This document shows, piece after piece, positions 7,390 to 15,322 of a stretch of 32,785 nt of DNA. This DNA is from Helicobacteraceae bacterium (lineage in GTDB: Bacteria; Campylobacterota; Campylobacteria; Campylobacterales; SZUA-545), in NCBI GenBank assembly GCA_031273735.1, contig JAISRI010000035.1, positions 1-32,785 of the forward strand, read 5' to 3'. The notes under the pieces were generated by a model. It was not told the DNA's origin, ran no database searches, and saw nothing but the letters and a program-made list of their open reading frames with translations. Position 1 is the first letter of the stretch. Every line of letters begins with the position of its first letter. A program made the position numbers and the translations under genes.

Positions 7390-9090
7390 GTGGATATTAA
7401 AGCCCTTGTCGAGCAACTAAGCGCGCTGACCAAGCGTTTTAACGCGAAGCAAAAGGCTACGATTATCGCCGCGCTGATCGGCGTGATCGCTCTGATCGCC
7501 TTTTTGATTGTCTTTGCGAGCCCCAGAAACTACGACGACGGTTATCGCGCTTTGTTTCGCGATCTTAGCGCCAAAGACGCGGGGCTTGTCGTTCAGCAGT
7601 TGGAAACGCAGGGCGTTAAGTTTAAGATTCCCGAAGAGGGCGTGATCGCCGTCCCAAAAGAACAGGTTAATCGTATTCGGTTAAACTTAGCTTCGCAAGG
7701 GTTGCCGCGCGACGGCAGACCCGGTTTTGAGCTCTTCGACGCGCAAGATTTCGGCGCAACGGATTTCGATCAACAGATCAAGCTATTGCGGGCGCTGGAA
7801 GGCGAATTAAGCTCCACGATCGAGAGCTTGGAGAGCGTGCGAAGCGCGAAGGTTCATATCGCTATGCCCAAAGAGAGCGTTTTTGTCAGCAAAGACGTTC
7901 CGCCGACAGCCTCCGTCGTCGTGGCGATGAAAGACGGAATGCAGACTAGCCGCCAACAGATCTTGGGCGTTAAACACCTTGTCGCTTCCGCCGTGCCAAA
8001 ACTGACGGTTGAAAACGTGCGGATCGTCAATGAGGACGGCATTCCGCTAGGCGAAGAGGACGCGCTGACGACCGCGGGCGAAACGGCTAGGGCGCAGCTT
8101 CGATACAAGCGCGATTACGAGCAGGTTTATGAAAACAAGATCGTGCAAATGCTGGCGCAATTTTTGGGCGGAAACGAGAAAGCCGTCGCGCGCGTAACGA
8201 TCGACTTTGATTTTTCGCAGAGAAACTCTATCCAAGAGGTATTCGACCCAAATAACGTGCCGCGTTCCGAGCAGAGTATGGAGTATAAGCGCGAAGGAAC
8301 CCGCCCGCGCGAGATCGGCGGCGTTCCAGGCGCGGTGTCCAACATAGGCCCCGTGCAAGGCTTGGAAGACGATCGCCTGCGCGATAAAGAGCAAAAAAGC
8401 GAAAACACGATCAATTATGAAATATCCAAAAAGACAAGCGAAATTAAAGGCGAGTTTGCCACGATCAACCGCGTTACCGCCGCCGTAGCGGTCGACGGGC
8501 GTTATAAAGCCCCAAAGGGAAACGGCGCGAGCGACGGCGAATTGGAATACGTGCCTTTAACGTCGGAGGAGCTTGCGGCGATTGAAAATCTTGTTAAGCA
8601 AGCGATCGGCTTTAACCCTGAGCGCAAAGACGAGGTAACGGTGAGCGCCTTTGAGTTTAGAGCTGGAATCACGCCCACAAGACCCGCGCCGCTAAAGTGG
8701 CTCGAAAAATACTTTGATCCGATTTATCCCGCGCTAAAATATCTCCTTGCGGCAATTTTGCTCTTCGTTTTTTATAAAAAGGTAATCAAGCCCTTTATCG
8801 ATCGTATGATGGAGATTCCGATCGCGGAGGAGGAGCCGCCAAAGCATATCGAGTTTGAAGAGGACGAAGAAGAAGAGGATTCCGATCGCGCAAACGAGCT
8901 TAAAAAGCGCATAGAACAACAGCTGGGCGCTGGAGCTGGCGCCGACGAAGAAAAGCTAAAATACGACGTGCTATTAGAGCGTTTGCGAACCGCTTGCGAC
9001 GAAAAACCAAAAGACGTGGCGATATTGATCGGCAGTCTTTTAAATGACGAGATCGCAAGAGCTAGTCGAAACGCTAGGGAGAAATTATGA
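7390..9090 (+). CDS. fliF: flagellar MS-ring protein FliF
   Basis: Forms the inner-membrane MS-ring on which the flagellar basal body and export gate assemble. 566 residues with the family layout: short cytoplasmic N-terminus, transmembrane helix about 23-43, periplasmic ring-building region, second transmembrane helix about 448-466, and an acidic cytoplasmic tail that binds FliG. The start codon is GTG, supported by GCGGAGG 6 nt upstream; no better ATG exists. The stop overlaps fliG as ATGA. Placement behind hisC and ahead of fliG-fliH-dxs is the same as in Campylobacter jejuni. Confidence 0.97.
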   Translation: MDIKALVEQLSALTKRFNAKQKATIIAALIGVIALIAFLIVFASPRNYDDGYRALFRDLSAKDAGLVVQQLETQGVKFKIPEEGVIAVPKEQVNRIRLNLASQGLPRDGRPGFELFDAQDFGATDFDQQIKLLRALEGELSSTIESLESVRSAKVHIAMPKESVFVSKDVPPTASVVVAMKDGMQTSRQQILGVKHLVASAVPKLTVENVRIVNEDGIPLGEEDALTTAGETARAQLRYKRDYEQVYENKIVQMLAQFLGGNEKAVARVTIDFDFSQRNSIQEVFDPNNVPRSEQSMEYKREGTRPREIGGVPGAVSNIGPVQGLEDDRLRDKEQKSENTINYEISKKTSEIKGEFATINRVTAAVAVDGRYKAPKGNGASDGELEYVPLTSEELAAIENLVKQAIGFNPERKDEVTVSAFEFRAGITPTRPAPLKWLEKYFDPIYPALKYLLAAILLFVFYKKVIKPFIDRMMEIPIAEEEPPKHIEFEEDEEEEDSDRANELKKRIEQQLGAGAGADEEKLKYDVLLERLRTACDEKPKDVAILIGSLLNDEIARASRNAREKL

Positions 9091-10112
9091 CGCTGCCGCC
9101 GCATTTACAATCGTTATTTGAAGAGATGTCTATGGCGGAAAAAACGGCTGTGTTTTTGATGCAGATGGGCGAGGACGTTACCGCGCAGGTCTTTACGCAT
9201 ATGGACGTCGATACGATTACGGAAATATCTAAGTATATCGCGCTTTCCAAAAACGTAGATAAGCAGATCGGTATGGCGGTTTTAGAGGAGTTTTACGCGA
9301 TCTTTCAATCCAACCAATATATCAACTCCGGCGGTATGGAATACGCCAAAGAGATTTTATATAAAGCGCTTGGTCCAGAAGAGGCGCGAAAGGTGCTTGA
9401 AAAACTTGCTAAATCTATGCAATCGGGGCAAAACTTTGGTTATCTTGGCAAGATCAAACCGCAGCAGCTATCCGATTTTATTATCAACGAACACCCGCAG
9501 GCAATCGCGTTAATTTTAGCGCATATGGACGCGAGCGCGGCGGCTGAAACGTTAAATCTATTTCCGGACGATTTACGCGGAGAGGTTTCTATGCGAATGG
9601 CGAATTTGGGCGATATATCTCCTACGATTATCAAACGGGTTTCTACTGTTTTAGAAAGCAAATTGGAGGCGCTCACGAGCTACAAAGTTGAGGTTGGCGG
9701 TCCTCGCGCCGTCGCGGACATTTTCAATCGTTTAGGCGCAAAGGCAAGCAAAGCCACTCTTGCGTATATCGAACAGGTCGACGAGGCGCTGGCAAGCTCG
9801 ATCAAAGAGATGATGTTTACCTTCGAGGATATTATCAAGCTCGATAACCACGCAGTTCGAGAGATATTGCGCAACGTCGATAAAAAAGAGCTTACGCTGG
9901 CTCTTAAAACCGCCTCCGATCCGCTTAAAGATAAGTTTTTCTCTAATATGTCGCAGCGAGCGGCGGATACGATGCGCGAAGAGCTTCAATATCTCGGCGC
10001 GGTCAAGGTGCGCGAAGTCGAAGCGGCGCAACGCAAAATCGTAGATAGCGTCCAACAGCTCGCCGAACAAGGCGTGATCGAAATGGGCGGCGAAGAAGAG
10101 GTGATCGAGTAA
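9087..10112 (+). CDS. fliG: flagellar motor switch protein FliG
   Basis: C-ring protein that couples MS-ring to stator torque. 341 residues with N-terminal FliF-binding domain (SMAEKTAVFLMQMG near 15-28), the middle-domain EHPQ at 135-138 and the C-terminal torque domain containing MFTFEDI followed by charged helices (about 230-300). The ATG has GGGAG 5 nt upstream within the end of fliF. The stop directly abuts the fliH start with no spacer. Confidence 0.97.
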   Translation: MTLPPHLQSLFEEMSMAEKTAVFLMQMGEDVTAQVFTHMDVDTITEISKYIALSKNVDKQIGMAVLEEFYAIFQSNQYINSGGMEYAKEILYKALGPEEARKVLEKLAKSMQSGQNFGYLGKIKPQQLSDFIINEHPQAIALILAHMDASAAAETLNLFPDDLRGEVSMRMANLGDISPTIIKRVSTVLESKLEALTSYKVEVGGPRAVADIFNRLGAKASKATLAYIEQVDEALASSIKEMMFTFEDIIKLDNHAVREILRNVDKKELTLALKTASDPLKDKFFSNMSQRAADTMREELQYLGAVKVREVEAAQRKIVDSVQQLAEQGVIEMGGEEEVIE

Positions 10113-10913
10113 ATGGAAATTATTATCTCGCCCGATCGAATCGACGCGCACAAAATCGCCAAATATGAGTTTAAGAACTTTGAATGCGCGCCTACCCCCG
10201 CGAAAACGCCCGTCTTTGCCCCTTTGCCGATCGCGGCGGCGCAAGAGAATAACGCGCTTGCGGCGGAAAAAGAGGCGCTTGCTGATATTAGCGCCAAGCA
10301 AGCCGCCGAAAACGATCTTGTAACAAATCTGATTAAAAAGGTCGAAACCTTTGCGGATAACGTCGCGCAATTGCAACTACGCCTAGAAAAACAGGAGAGC
10401 GAGTTTGAACGAAGGATCGAAACCGAAAAACAGCGCGCCTTTGAAGACGGCAAAAGAGAGGGCGAAGATGCGGCTACGGCGCGGCTTACAAACGATATAG
10501 AACAAAAAAAGGCGCAGCTTATCGAATCGCTGATCAAACTCGATGCGGCGTTAAAAGAGTTTGGCGAACACGGCGTTTCGCTAGAAAAGGAGCTTTCGAG
10601 TATCGCGGTAGAGATCGCCAGAGAGGTTATAGCGATCGAGGTTGGCGAGAACTCCTCTAAGATCGCTCTAGCGCTGGCTTCGTCGCTCTTAAACGACATC
10701 AAAGACGCGCTTAAAATCGTTATAAAGGTCAATCCCGCCGATCTGTCCGCTTTGAAAGAGGCGTTCAAAGAGGACGCAAAGATCGCTATCGAACCCGATC
10801 GCGCCGTCGCGCCCGGCGGCGTTGTGATCCATAGCGACGCGGGCAATATCGACGCGGAGCTTCCGCATAGATTCGCGGCGATCAGAAAAAGCGTTTTAGG
10901 AGGCGGGGAATGA
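10113..10913 (+). CDS. fliH: flagellar export regulator FliH
   Basis: Peripheral stator-like regulator of the export ATPase FliI. 266 residues: a low-complexity Ala/Glu-rich region, a coiled coil (about 75-150, with QLRLEKQESEFERRIETEKQ) and a C-terminal FliH/HrpE-type domain (about 160-266) with VAPGGVVIHSDAGNIDAEL, typical of the family. Divergent as FliH usually is; position after fliG supports it. Its ATG starts at the base after the fliG stop and its own stop overlaps dxs as ATGA. Confidence 0.93.
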   Translation: MEIIISPDRIDAHKIAKYEFKNFECAPTPAKTPVFAPLPIAAAQENNALAAEKEALADISAKQAAENDLVTNLIKKVETFADNVAQLQLRLEKQESEFERRIETEKQRAFEDGKREGEDAATARLTNDIEQKKAQLIESLIKLDAALKEFGEHGVSLEKELSSIAVEIAREVIAIEVGENSSKIALALASSLLNDIKDALKIVIKVNPADLSALKEAFKEDAKIAIEPDRAVAPGGVVIHSDAGNIDAELPHRFAAIRKSVLGGGE

Positions 10914-12727
10914 AACCGATCAAAGAGCAAACCCTAGCCGAATTAAACGAAACCTGTAGTTTGATTCGCGCGCGAATTATCGACGTGGTAAGCCGAAACG
11001 GCGGGCATTTAACTAGCTCGCTCGGCGCGACGGAGTTGATCGTCGCTATGCACCGCGTTTTTGATTCGTCTAGCGATCCGTTTATCTTCGACGTTTCTCA
11101 CCAAGCCTATGCGCATAAACTTTTAACTGATCGCTGGGACTCCTTTGAAACGCTCCGCTCTTTTGGCGGCGTTAGCGGGTTTACAAAACCTAGCGAAAGC
11201 CCGTTTGATTATTTCGCGGCGGGACATAGCTCCACAAGCGTCAGTCTAGCCGTAGGCGCGGCGAAGGCGATCGCGCTGAAAAATGAAAAACGAACGCCCG
11301 TAGCGCTGATCGGCGACGGCGCTTTAAGCGCGGGAATGGTTTACGAGGCGATGAACGAGCTAGGCGATCGCAAATATCCGATCGTCATCGTGATCAACGA
11401 CAACGAGATGAGCATAGCAAAGCCGATCGGCGCGATTAGCCTTTCGCTCTCTAGGGCGATCGCCGCGCCTTGGTTTCAAAAGCTCAAATCGATGATCGAT
11501 AGCGCGATTGGCGGCAACGAAACTTTTCAATACTTGGCGAAGCGTTTTGAAGAGAGTTTGCGGTTGATCACGCCGGGCATTTTGTTTGAAGAGTTGGGTT
11601 TGGATTACATTGGGCCCGTCAACGGACACGATCTAAGCTCTTTAATCCCCGTTTTAACCCGCGCCAAAGAGATGAAAAAGCCCGTCGTCGTCCATACCCG
11701 CACGATCAAAGGCAAAGGCTACGACATCGCGCAGGGCAAAGAGGAGCGCTGGCACGGCGTAGGACCTTTTGATAAAGAGAGCGGCAAAGCGCTAAAAAGC
11801 GGCGGCGATACGAGCGCTACGGAGATTTTTTCGCGGGCGCTTTTGGAGCTTGCCCGTAAGGACGAAACAATCGCGGGCGTTACCGCCGCAATGCCAAGCG
11901 GCACCGGACTAGACAAACTAATCGGCGAGTTTCCGGAACGCTTTTGGGACGTGGCGATCGCCGAACAACACGCCGTAACTAGTTGCGCGGCGCTAGCAAA
12001 GGAGGGCTTTAAGCCTTTTTGCGCGATCTACTCGACGTTTCTGCAACGCGGATTTGATCAGATTATTCACGACGCGGCGATTAGCGCTCTACCCGTAATT
12101 TTCGCTATAGATCGCGCGGGTATAGTGGGCGAGGACGGCGCGACCCATCAAGGCGCGTTTGACGTAGGCTTTTTGCGCCTGATCCCAAATATGGTAGTTT
12201 TCGCTCCTAGGGACGAGGCGAGCCTGATCGACGCGGTTAGTTTCGCCGCCAATCTTGGCAAGCCGTGCGCTTTTCGTTACCCTCGCGGATCGTTCGAGCC
12301 GCATAAGATCGCGCCGTTCGAGCCGTTCAAATTGGGCAAAGCGCAATGGCTAAAACGGGGCGTAAATCTACTGCTAATCGGCTACGGAAACGGGGCGGCA
12401 AAAGCGTTGGCGGTGAGCGAGATTTTGCTAAAAAACGGACTTAAAGCGGGCGTTTTAGATCTGCGTTTCGTTAAGCCGATCGATAAAGAGGCGTTAAAGA
12501 TCGCGGTTGAAAGCTACAATCGCTTCGCCGTTATTAGCGATTCTTCCATAACGGGAGGCGTTAGCTCCGCGATTGTCGAAGCGCTGATTGAGCTTGGTTC
12601 TCTATCGGTTAAGATAGAGCGTTTTGAACTGCCGGACGTTTTTCTGCCTCACGGAGAGACGAGGCGCGTGGAGGAAAGTTTGAATCTAAACGTAGAGCAG
12701 ATCGCGCATAGGCTACTAAATGGCTAA
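10910..12727 (+). CDS. dxs: 1-deoxy-D-xylulose-5-phosphate synthase
   Basis: First enzyme of the MEP isoprenoid pathway: pyruvate plus glyceraldehyde-3-phosphate to DXP, thiamine-diphosphate and Mg dependent. Landmarks: GGHLTSSLGATEL (31-43), GHSSTSVS (105-112), the ThDP motif GDGALSAG (135-142) with NDN (163-165), and the transketolase pyrimidine-binding region with AEQHAVTSC, then a C-terminal transketolase domain. 605 residues is normal. AGGAGG lies 5 nt before the ATG, inside fliH. Its product feeds undecaprenyl phosphate, whose recycling enzyme uppP is also in this window. Confidence 0.97.
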   Translation: MKPIKEQTLAELNETCSLIRARIIDVVSRNGGHLTSSLGATELIVAMHRVFDSSSDPFIFDVSHQAYAHKLLTDRWDSFETLRSFGGVSGFTKPSESPFDYFAAGHSSTSVSLAVGAAKAIALKNEKRTPVALIGDGALSAGMVYEAMNELGDRKYPIVIVINDNEMSIAKPIGAISLSLSRAIAAPWFQKLKSMIDSAIGGNETFQYLAKRFEESLRLITPGILFEELGLDYIGPVNGHDLSSLIPVLTRAKEMKKPVVVHTRTIKGKGYDIAQGKEERWHGVGPFDKESGKALKSGGDTSATEIFSRALLELARKDETIAGVTAAMPSGTGLDKLIGEFPERFWDVAIAEQHAVTSCAALAKEGFKPFCAIYSTFLQRGFDQIIHDAAISALPVIFAIDRAGIVGEDGATHQGAFDVGFLRLIPNMVVFAPRDEASLIDAVSFAANLGKPCAFRYPRGSFEPHKIAPFEPFKLGKAQWLKRGVNLLLIGYGNGAAKALAVSEILLKNGLKAGVLDLRFVKPIDKEALKIAVESYNRFAVISDSSITGGVSSAIVEALIELGSLSVKIERFELPDVFLPHGETRRVEESLNLNVEQIAHRLLNG

Positions 12728-13622
12728 AGAGTTAAAAGAAGCCGAGATACTGCAAGAGATCGAGCAGATCGACAAACGCTCTTTTTGGGATAGCGAATTA
12801 TTCAAAAAGACCTTTGTTTCGATCGCGTTGATCGCGCTATTGATTTTCTCTTTTTGGGGCGCGGCGCGGGAGCGAAGTTTCGATTACCTTTTCGCGCCGC
12901 TTGATCAAAAAGCCGAAGAGTATTTAGAACGGACGCTTACAAAAACCGCTTTCACCTACGCGAGCGTTCGCGCCGCGCACGCCGTCATATCGCTTTTCAA
13001 AGGGACGCAAGTGCATCCGCCGTTTGCGACGATAAGCGTGGGCGAGTTGCTTTCGCCTGTTTTGGATATGATCGAGAAACTTTCCGACGCGCTTCTGATC
13101 GCGATCGCCTCTTTGGGAGCGCAAAGGATTATAATGGAGATCGGCGGCTTTATCGGCTTGTCGATATTTGTTTCGGCGGGATCGGTTTTGCTTTTGGCGG
13201 GCGTGTGGATTACGAAGTTTAGGTCGCTTTTGTTCTCTTGGGGAGCGCGGCTTGTCGTTTTCGGTTTGGCGGCGCGGCTTATGATCCCGCTGATCGCCTG
13301 CGGCGCTTCGATTGCGAGCGAAACTTTGTTGCAAAACAAATACGAGGAGGCGATTTCTGGTATGGAAGTCCAAAGAGGCGCTTTTAGCGAAAACGTCTTG
13401 CCGTCCGACGGATCGGGCTTTATGGATAAGGTTAAAAAATGGGCGAGCTTAGACGCGCTTTCGGCGCGGATCGACGCTCTAAAAAACGTTGCGGAAGAGC
13501 TAACGAAAAACTTTATTGCGCTCTTTACGCTTTTTGTTTTTGAAACGATCGTTTTTCCGATCGCTTCGTTATGGATTCTTTTGCGCATATTTTATGCGTT
13601 CATTCCACTAAATAAGGATTAA
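12720..13622 (+). CDS. integral membrane protein of unknown function
   Basis: 300 residues, not recognised. A charged cytoplasmic-looking N-terminus (1-30), a first transmembrane helix 31-48, a soluble, probably periplasmic, segment 50-120, then hydrophobic stretches at about 122-165 and 172-197, a second soluble loop 205-262, and a last hydrophobic region 264-292. No enzyme or transporter motif is visible. It overlaps dxs by 8 nt and the 93-residue gene starts one base after its stop, so the three are co-transcribed. The arrangement suggests a small-operon partner of the following two genes rather than a flagellar part, but this is only position. Confidence 0.8.
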   Translation: MAKELKEAEILQEIEQIDKRSFWDSELFKKTFVSIALIALLIFSFWGAARERSFDYLFAPLDQKAEEYLERTLTKTAFTYASVRAAHAVISLFKGTQVHPPFATISVGELLSPVLDMIEKLSDALLIAIASLGAQRIIMEIGGFIGLSIFVSAGSVLLLAGVWITKFRSLLFSWGARLVVFGLAARLMIPLIACGASIASETLLQNKYEEAISGMEVQRGAFSENVLPSDGSGFMDKVKKWASLDALSARIDALKNVAEELTKNFIALFTLFVFETIVFPIASLWILLRIFYAFIPLNKD

Positions 13623-13623
13623 A

Positions 13624-13905
13624 ATGCACGCGCCGGAAGCTATGCAGATTCTTTTAGAAAAAGCGCTTGGATTCTTGGATAAATCCAAAGAGTCCGATTG
13701 GGCGGAAACGCCTTTAGAGGATCAGAAAAAAATGATTCGCGCCGCGATCGAGGCGCTTAAAAACAACCAGCCGATCGACAAAGAAGCGCTCAAAGCCGAA
13801 TTTGCGCCGATCGGCTCTTTACAGGAAACCGCCGTTAGCAACCGCTGGGGAGAAGAGTATATCGGGCTTGCCGAAGAGTTTGAAGAGCTAATCGATCTTG
13901 TCTGA
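13624..13905 (+). CDS. small acidic soluble protein, unknown
   Basis: 93 residues, acidic and helical, no signal peptide, no recognised family. The C-terminal half (RWGEEYIGLAEEFEELIDLV) is strongly acidic. It starts one base after the membrane protein's stop with AAGGA upstream, and its own stop is overlapped by the TTG start of the next gene. Tight packing and a good ribosome-binding site support a real gene; function cannot be inferred. Confidence 0.75.
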   Translation: MHAPEAMQILLEKALGFLDKSKESDWAETPLEDQKKMIRAAIEALKNNQPIDKEALKAEFAPIGSLQETAVSNRWGEEYIGLAEEFEELIDLV

Positions 13906-14398
13906 TCGCAAAACTGTTTCGGCAAAAGAAAAAACGACGTTAAAGGGTAAAATTTTATTTACTTGCGCGCTTTTATCGCTACCGATATTCAAGCTATACG
14001 CTATAGATTACGTCGTTTCGCCCGAATTGATCTCTCAAAAACGCCTATTTACGGCGATCAATATCGGCATAGAAACGCGCCTATCCAAGATGACCAGCGG
14101 TATGATCCACAATGCCGATCTTTATGAAATCGGCTACGAAAAAAGCGTTAGCGACGACGCGAGCGGGATTAAGATCGGCTACGAACATTTTGGTAGTTAC
14201 GGTTTAGATACCATAAGAGTAAATCTTATCTATCACGCTGCGGACGGCAAAAGCGAGCTTAGAATCGCGCCTGAAATCGGATTAAGTTTATTTACCTATC
14301 TCTCCCTAAGCTACGGCTACGGCTTTCATATAGGCAAAGATAAGATAGACAAAATAGACGCAAGCAGGTTTGCGTTTCGCATCAATATTTATTTTTAA
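13898..14398 (+). CDS. exported beta-barrel-like small protein
   Basis: 166 residues. Starts at TTG overlapping the previous stop by 8 nt; no ATG or GTG lies between there and the signal peptide, so TTG is the only reasonable start. Residues 18-36 form a signal peptide (KGKILFTCALLS, then FKLYA before IDY). The mature part alternates polar and aromatic residues (RVNLIYHA, then RIAPEIGLSLFTYLSLSYGYGF) and ends in FRINIYF; a C-terminal phenylalanine after an amphipathic strand is the usual outer-membrane barrel signal. Probably a small outer-membrane or periplasmic beta-protein; no named family recognised. Last gene of the run from lysA; converges on a TPR gene. Confidence 0.7.
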   Translation: MSDRKTVSAKEKTTLKGKILFTCALLSLPIFKLYAIDYVVSPELISQKRLFTAINIGIETRLSKMTSGMIHNADLYEIGYEKSVSDDASGIKIGYEHFGSYGLDTIRVNLIYHAADGKSELRIAPEIGLSLFTYLSLSYGYGFHIGKDKIDKIDASRFAFRINIYF

Positions 14399-14436
14399 GC
14401 GCTAACGAAAAATAAACCTCCTCTTTTCGCCATATT

Positions 14437-15027
14437 TTAGTCGCGCATTAGATTGTTTTCTTTTAGATATTCCAATGCGTTGCAATTACCCAATTCGCAC
14501 GTTTTTTTAGCGTCTTGCGCAGCTTTTTTGTAATTCGTTAAATTAAAATAGATAAGCCCGCGATTATTATATGCGCCGATATAGTTCGGATCTATTTTTA
14601 TCGTTTGGTCGTAATCGGCGATCGCTTTATCCGTATAGCCTAGACGGTTATAAACGCCCGCGCGGTTATAGTAAACGTCGGCATAGTTTGGGTTAAGTTT
14701 AATCGTCCTAGTATAATCGGCGATCGCTTTTTGATAATCGCCTAAATTGCGACGGACGTTTGCGCGGCTGAAATAAGCGTTGGCGTATTTTGCGTCGATC
14801 GCGAGCGCTTGGTCGTAATCGGAGATCGCTTTAATATAATCGCCCAATTTAGCGTAAACGCTCCCGCGAATATAGTAAATATGGGCGTTTTTGGGATACT
14901 CTTTGATAGCGATCGAAAATTGTTCGATCGCCTCTTGAAAATTGCCGCTTTCATAAGCGTGGGCGCCTTGCGTAAGCGCGCTTGGAGCGGCGTAAGCGGA
15001 TAAAAAGGCGCAAAATAAAACTGCCAA
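14437..15027 (-). CDS. exported TPR protein, 5 repeats, CX4C cap; start codon unclear
   Basis: Signal-peptide start followed by five TPR units in exact 34-residue register (the conserved Ala at 33, 67, 101, 135, 169 counting from TTG at 15027) and a C-terminal helix with CELGNC. TPRs are protein-binding scaffolds; the partner is unknown. The TTG start leaves the signal peptide without any positive residue and without a spaced Shine-Dalgarno. Alignment with the paralogue at 17427-17927 shows that its ATG corresponds here to ACG (15036-15034), with GAAAGG at the same 8-nt distance, giving Arg at position 2. So either ACG initiates, or the start has been lost and TTG is used weakly. Cleavage is expected after AYA. 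Confidence 0.85.
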   Translation of the reverse strand: MAVLFCAFLSAYAAPSALTQGAHAYESGNFQEAIEQFSIAIKEYPKNAHIYYIRGSVYAKLGDYIKAISDYDQALAIDAKYANAYFSRANVRRNLGDYQKAIADYTRTIKLNPNYADVYYNRAGVYNRLGYTDKAIADYDQTIKIDPNYIGAYNNRGLIYFNLTNYKKAAQDAKKTCELGNCNALEYLKENNLMRD

Positions 15028-15290
15028 AATACGCGTTATCGTCCCCTTTCAAAATCAACCGCGAGCGTTATTTACGCGGATAGTTCCGTTTTCTATCCTC
15101 GCGATCATAGCGCTATAAAACCTCGCGCCTTGCCATTCTAGCGACAAGCGCGAACAGATAAAGCGCGCTTAGTTTGCTCGATTCGGGCGATTGCGGCGGC
15201 TTTCAAAATAAACGCGCTTGCTTGCGGAAGCTACGGGCAAACGGCGAGCTTTGCGCCGCTCGCATTGATAGGTTGGGCTATTTTTGCTAT

Positions 15291-15296
15291 TATAAT
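15291..15296 (+). promoter_or_regulatory. sigma-70-type promoter for the 20-repeat TPR gene
   Basis: TTTTTGCTATTATAAT ends at 15296, a perfect TATAAT with a T-rich upstream element, the usual Campylobacter style. The start would fall near 15303, about 20 nt before the ATG, with AAAGG in the leader. The rest of the 286-bp gap (15037-15322) between the divergent TPR genes contains only a 6-bp hairpin (GGATAG at 15078, CTATCC at 15093) and a weak minus-strand TATGAT at 15104-15109. Confidence 0.6.
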
Positions 15297-15322
15297 AGGA
15301 CTTTATGTCAAAGGCTTGATCA

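Noticed and set aside
9986-10930. 314-codon open frame antisense to fliG/fliH
   Set aside because: Ser/Ala/Phe-rich shadow of well-recognised flagellar genes on the other strand; it has no motif, no Shine-Dalgarno and no operon context.
12956-13588. 210-codon open frame antisense to the membrane-protein gene
   Set aside because: The plus-strand frame fits the tight gene run and has membrane helices; the antisense frame has no recognisable feature.
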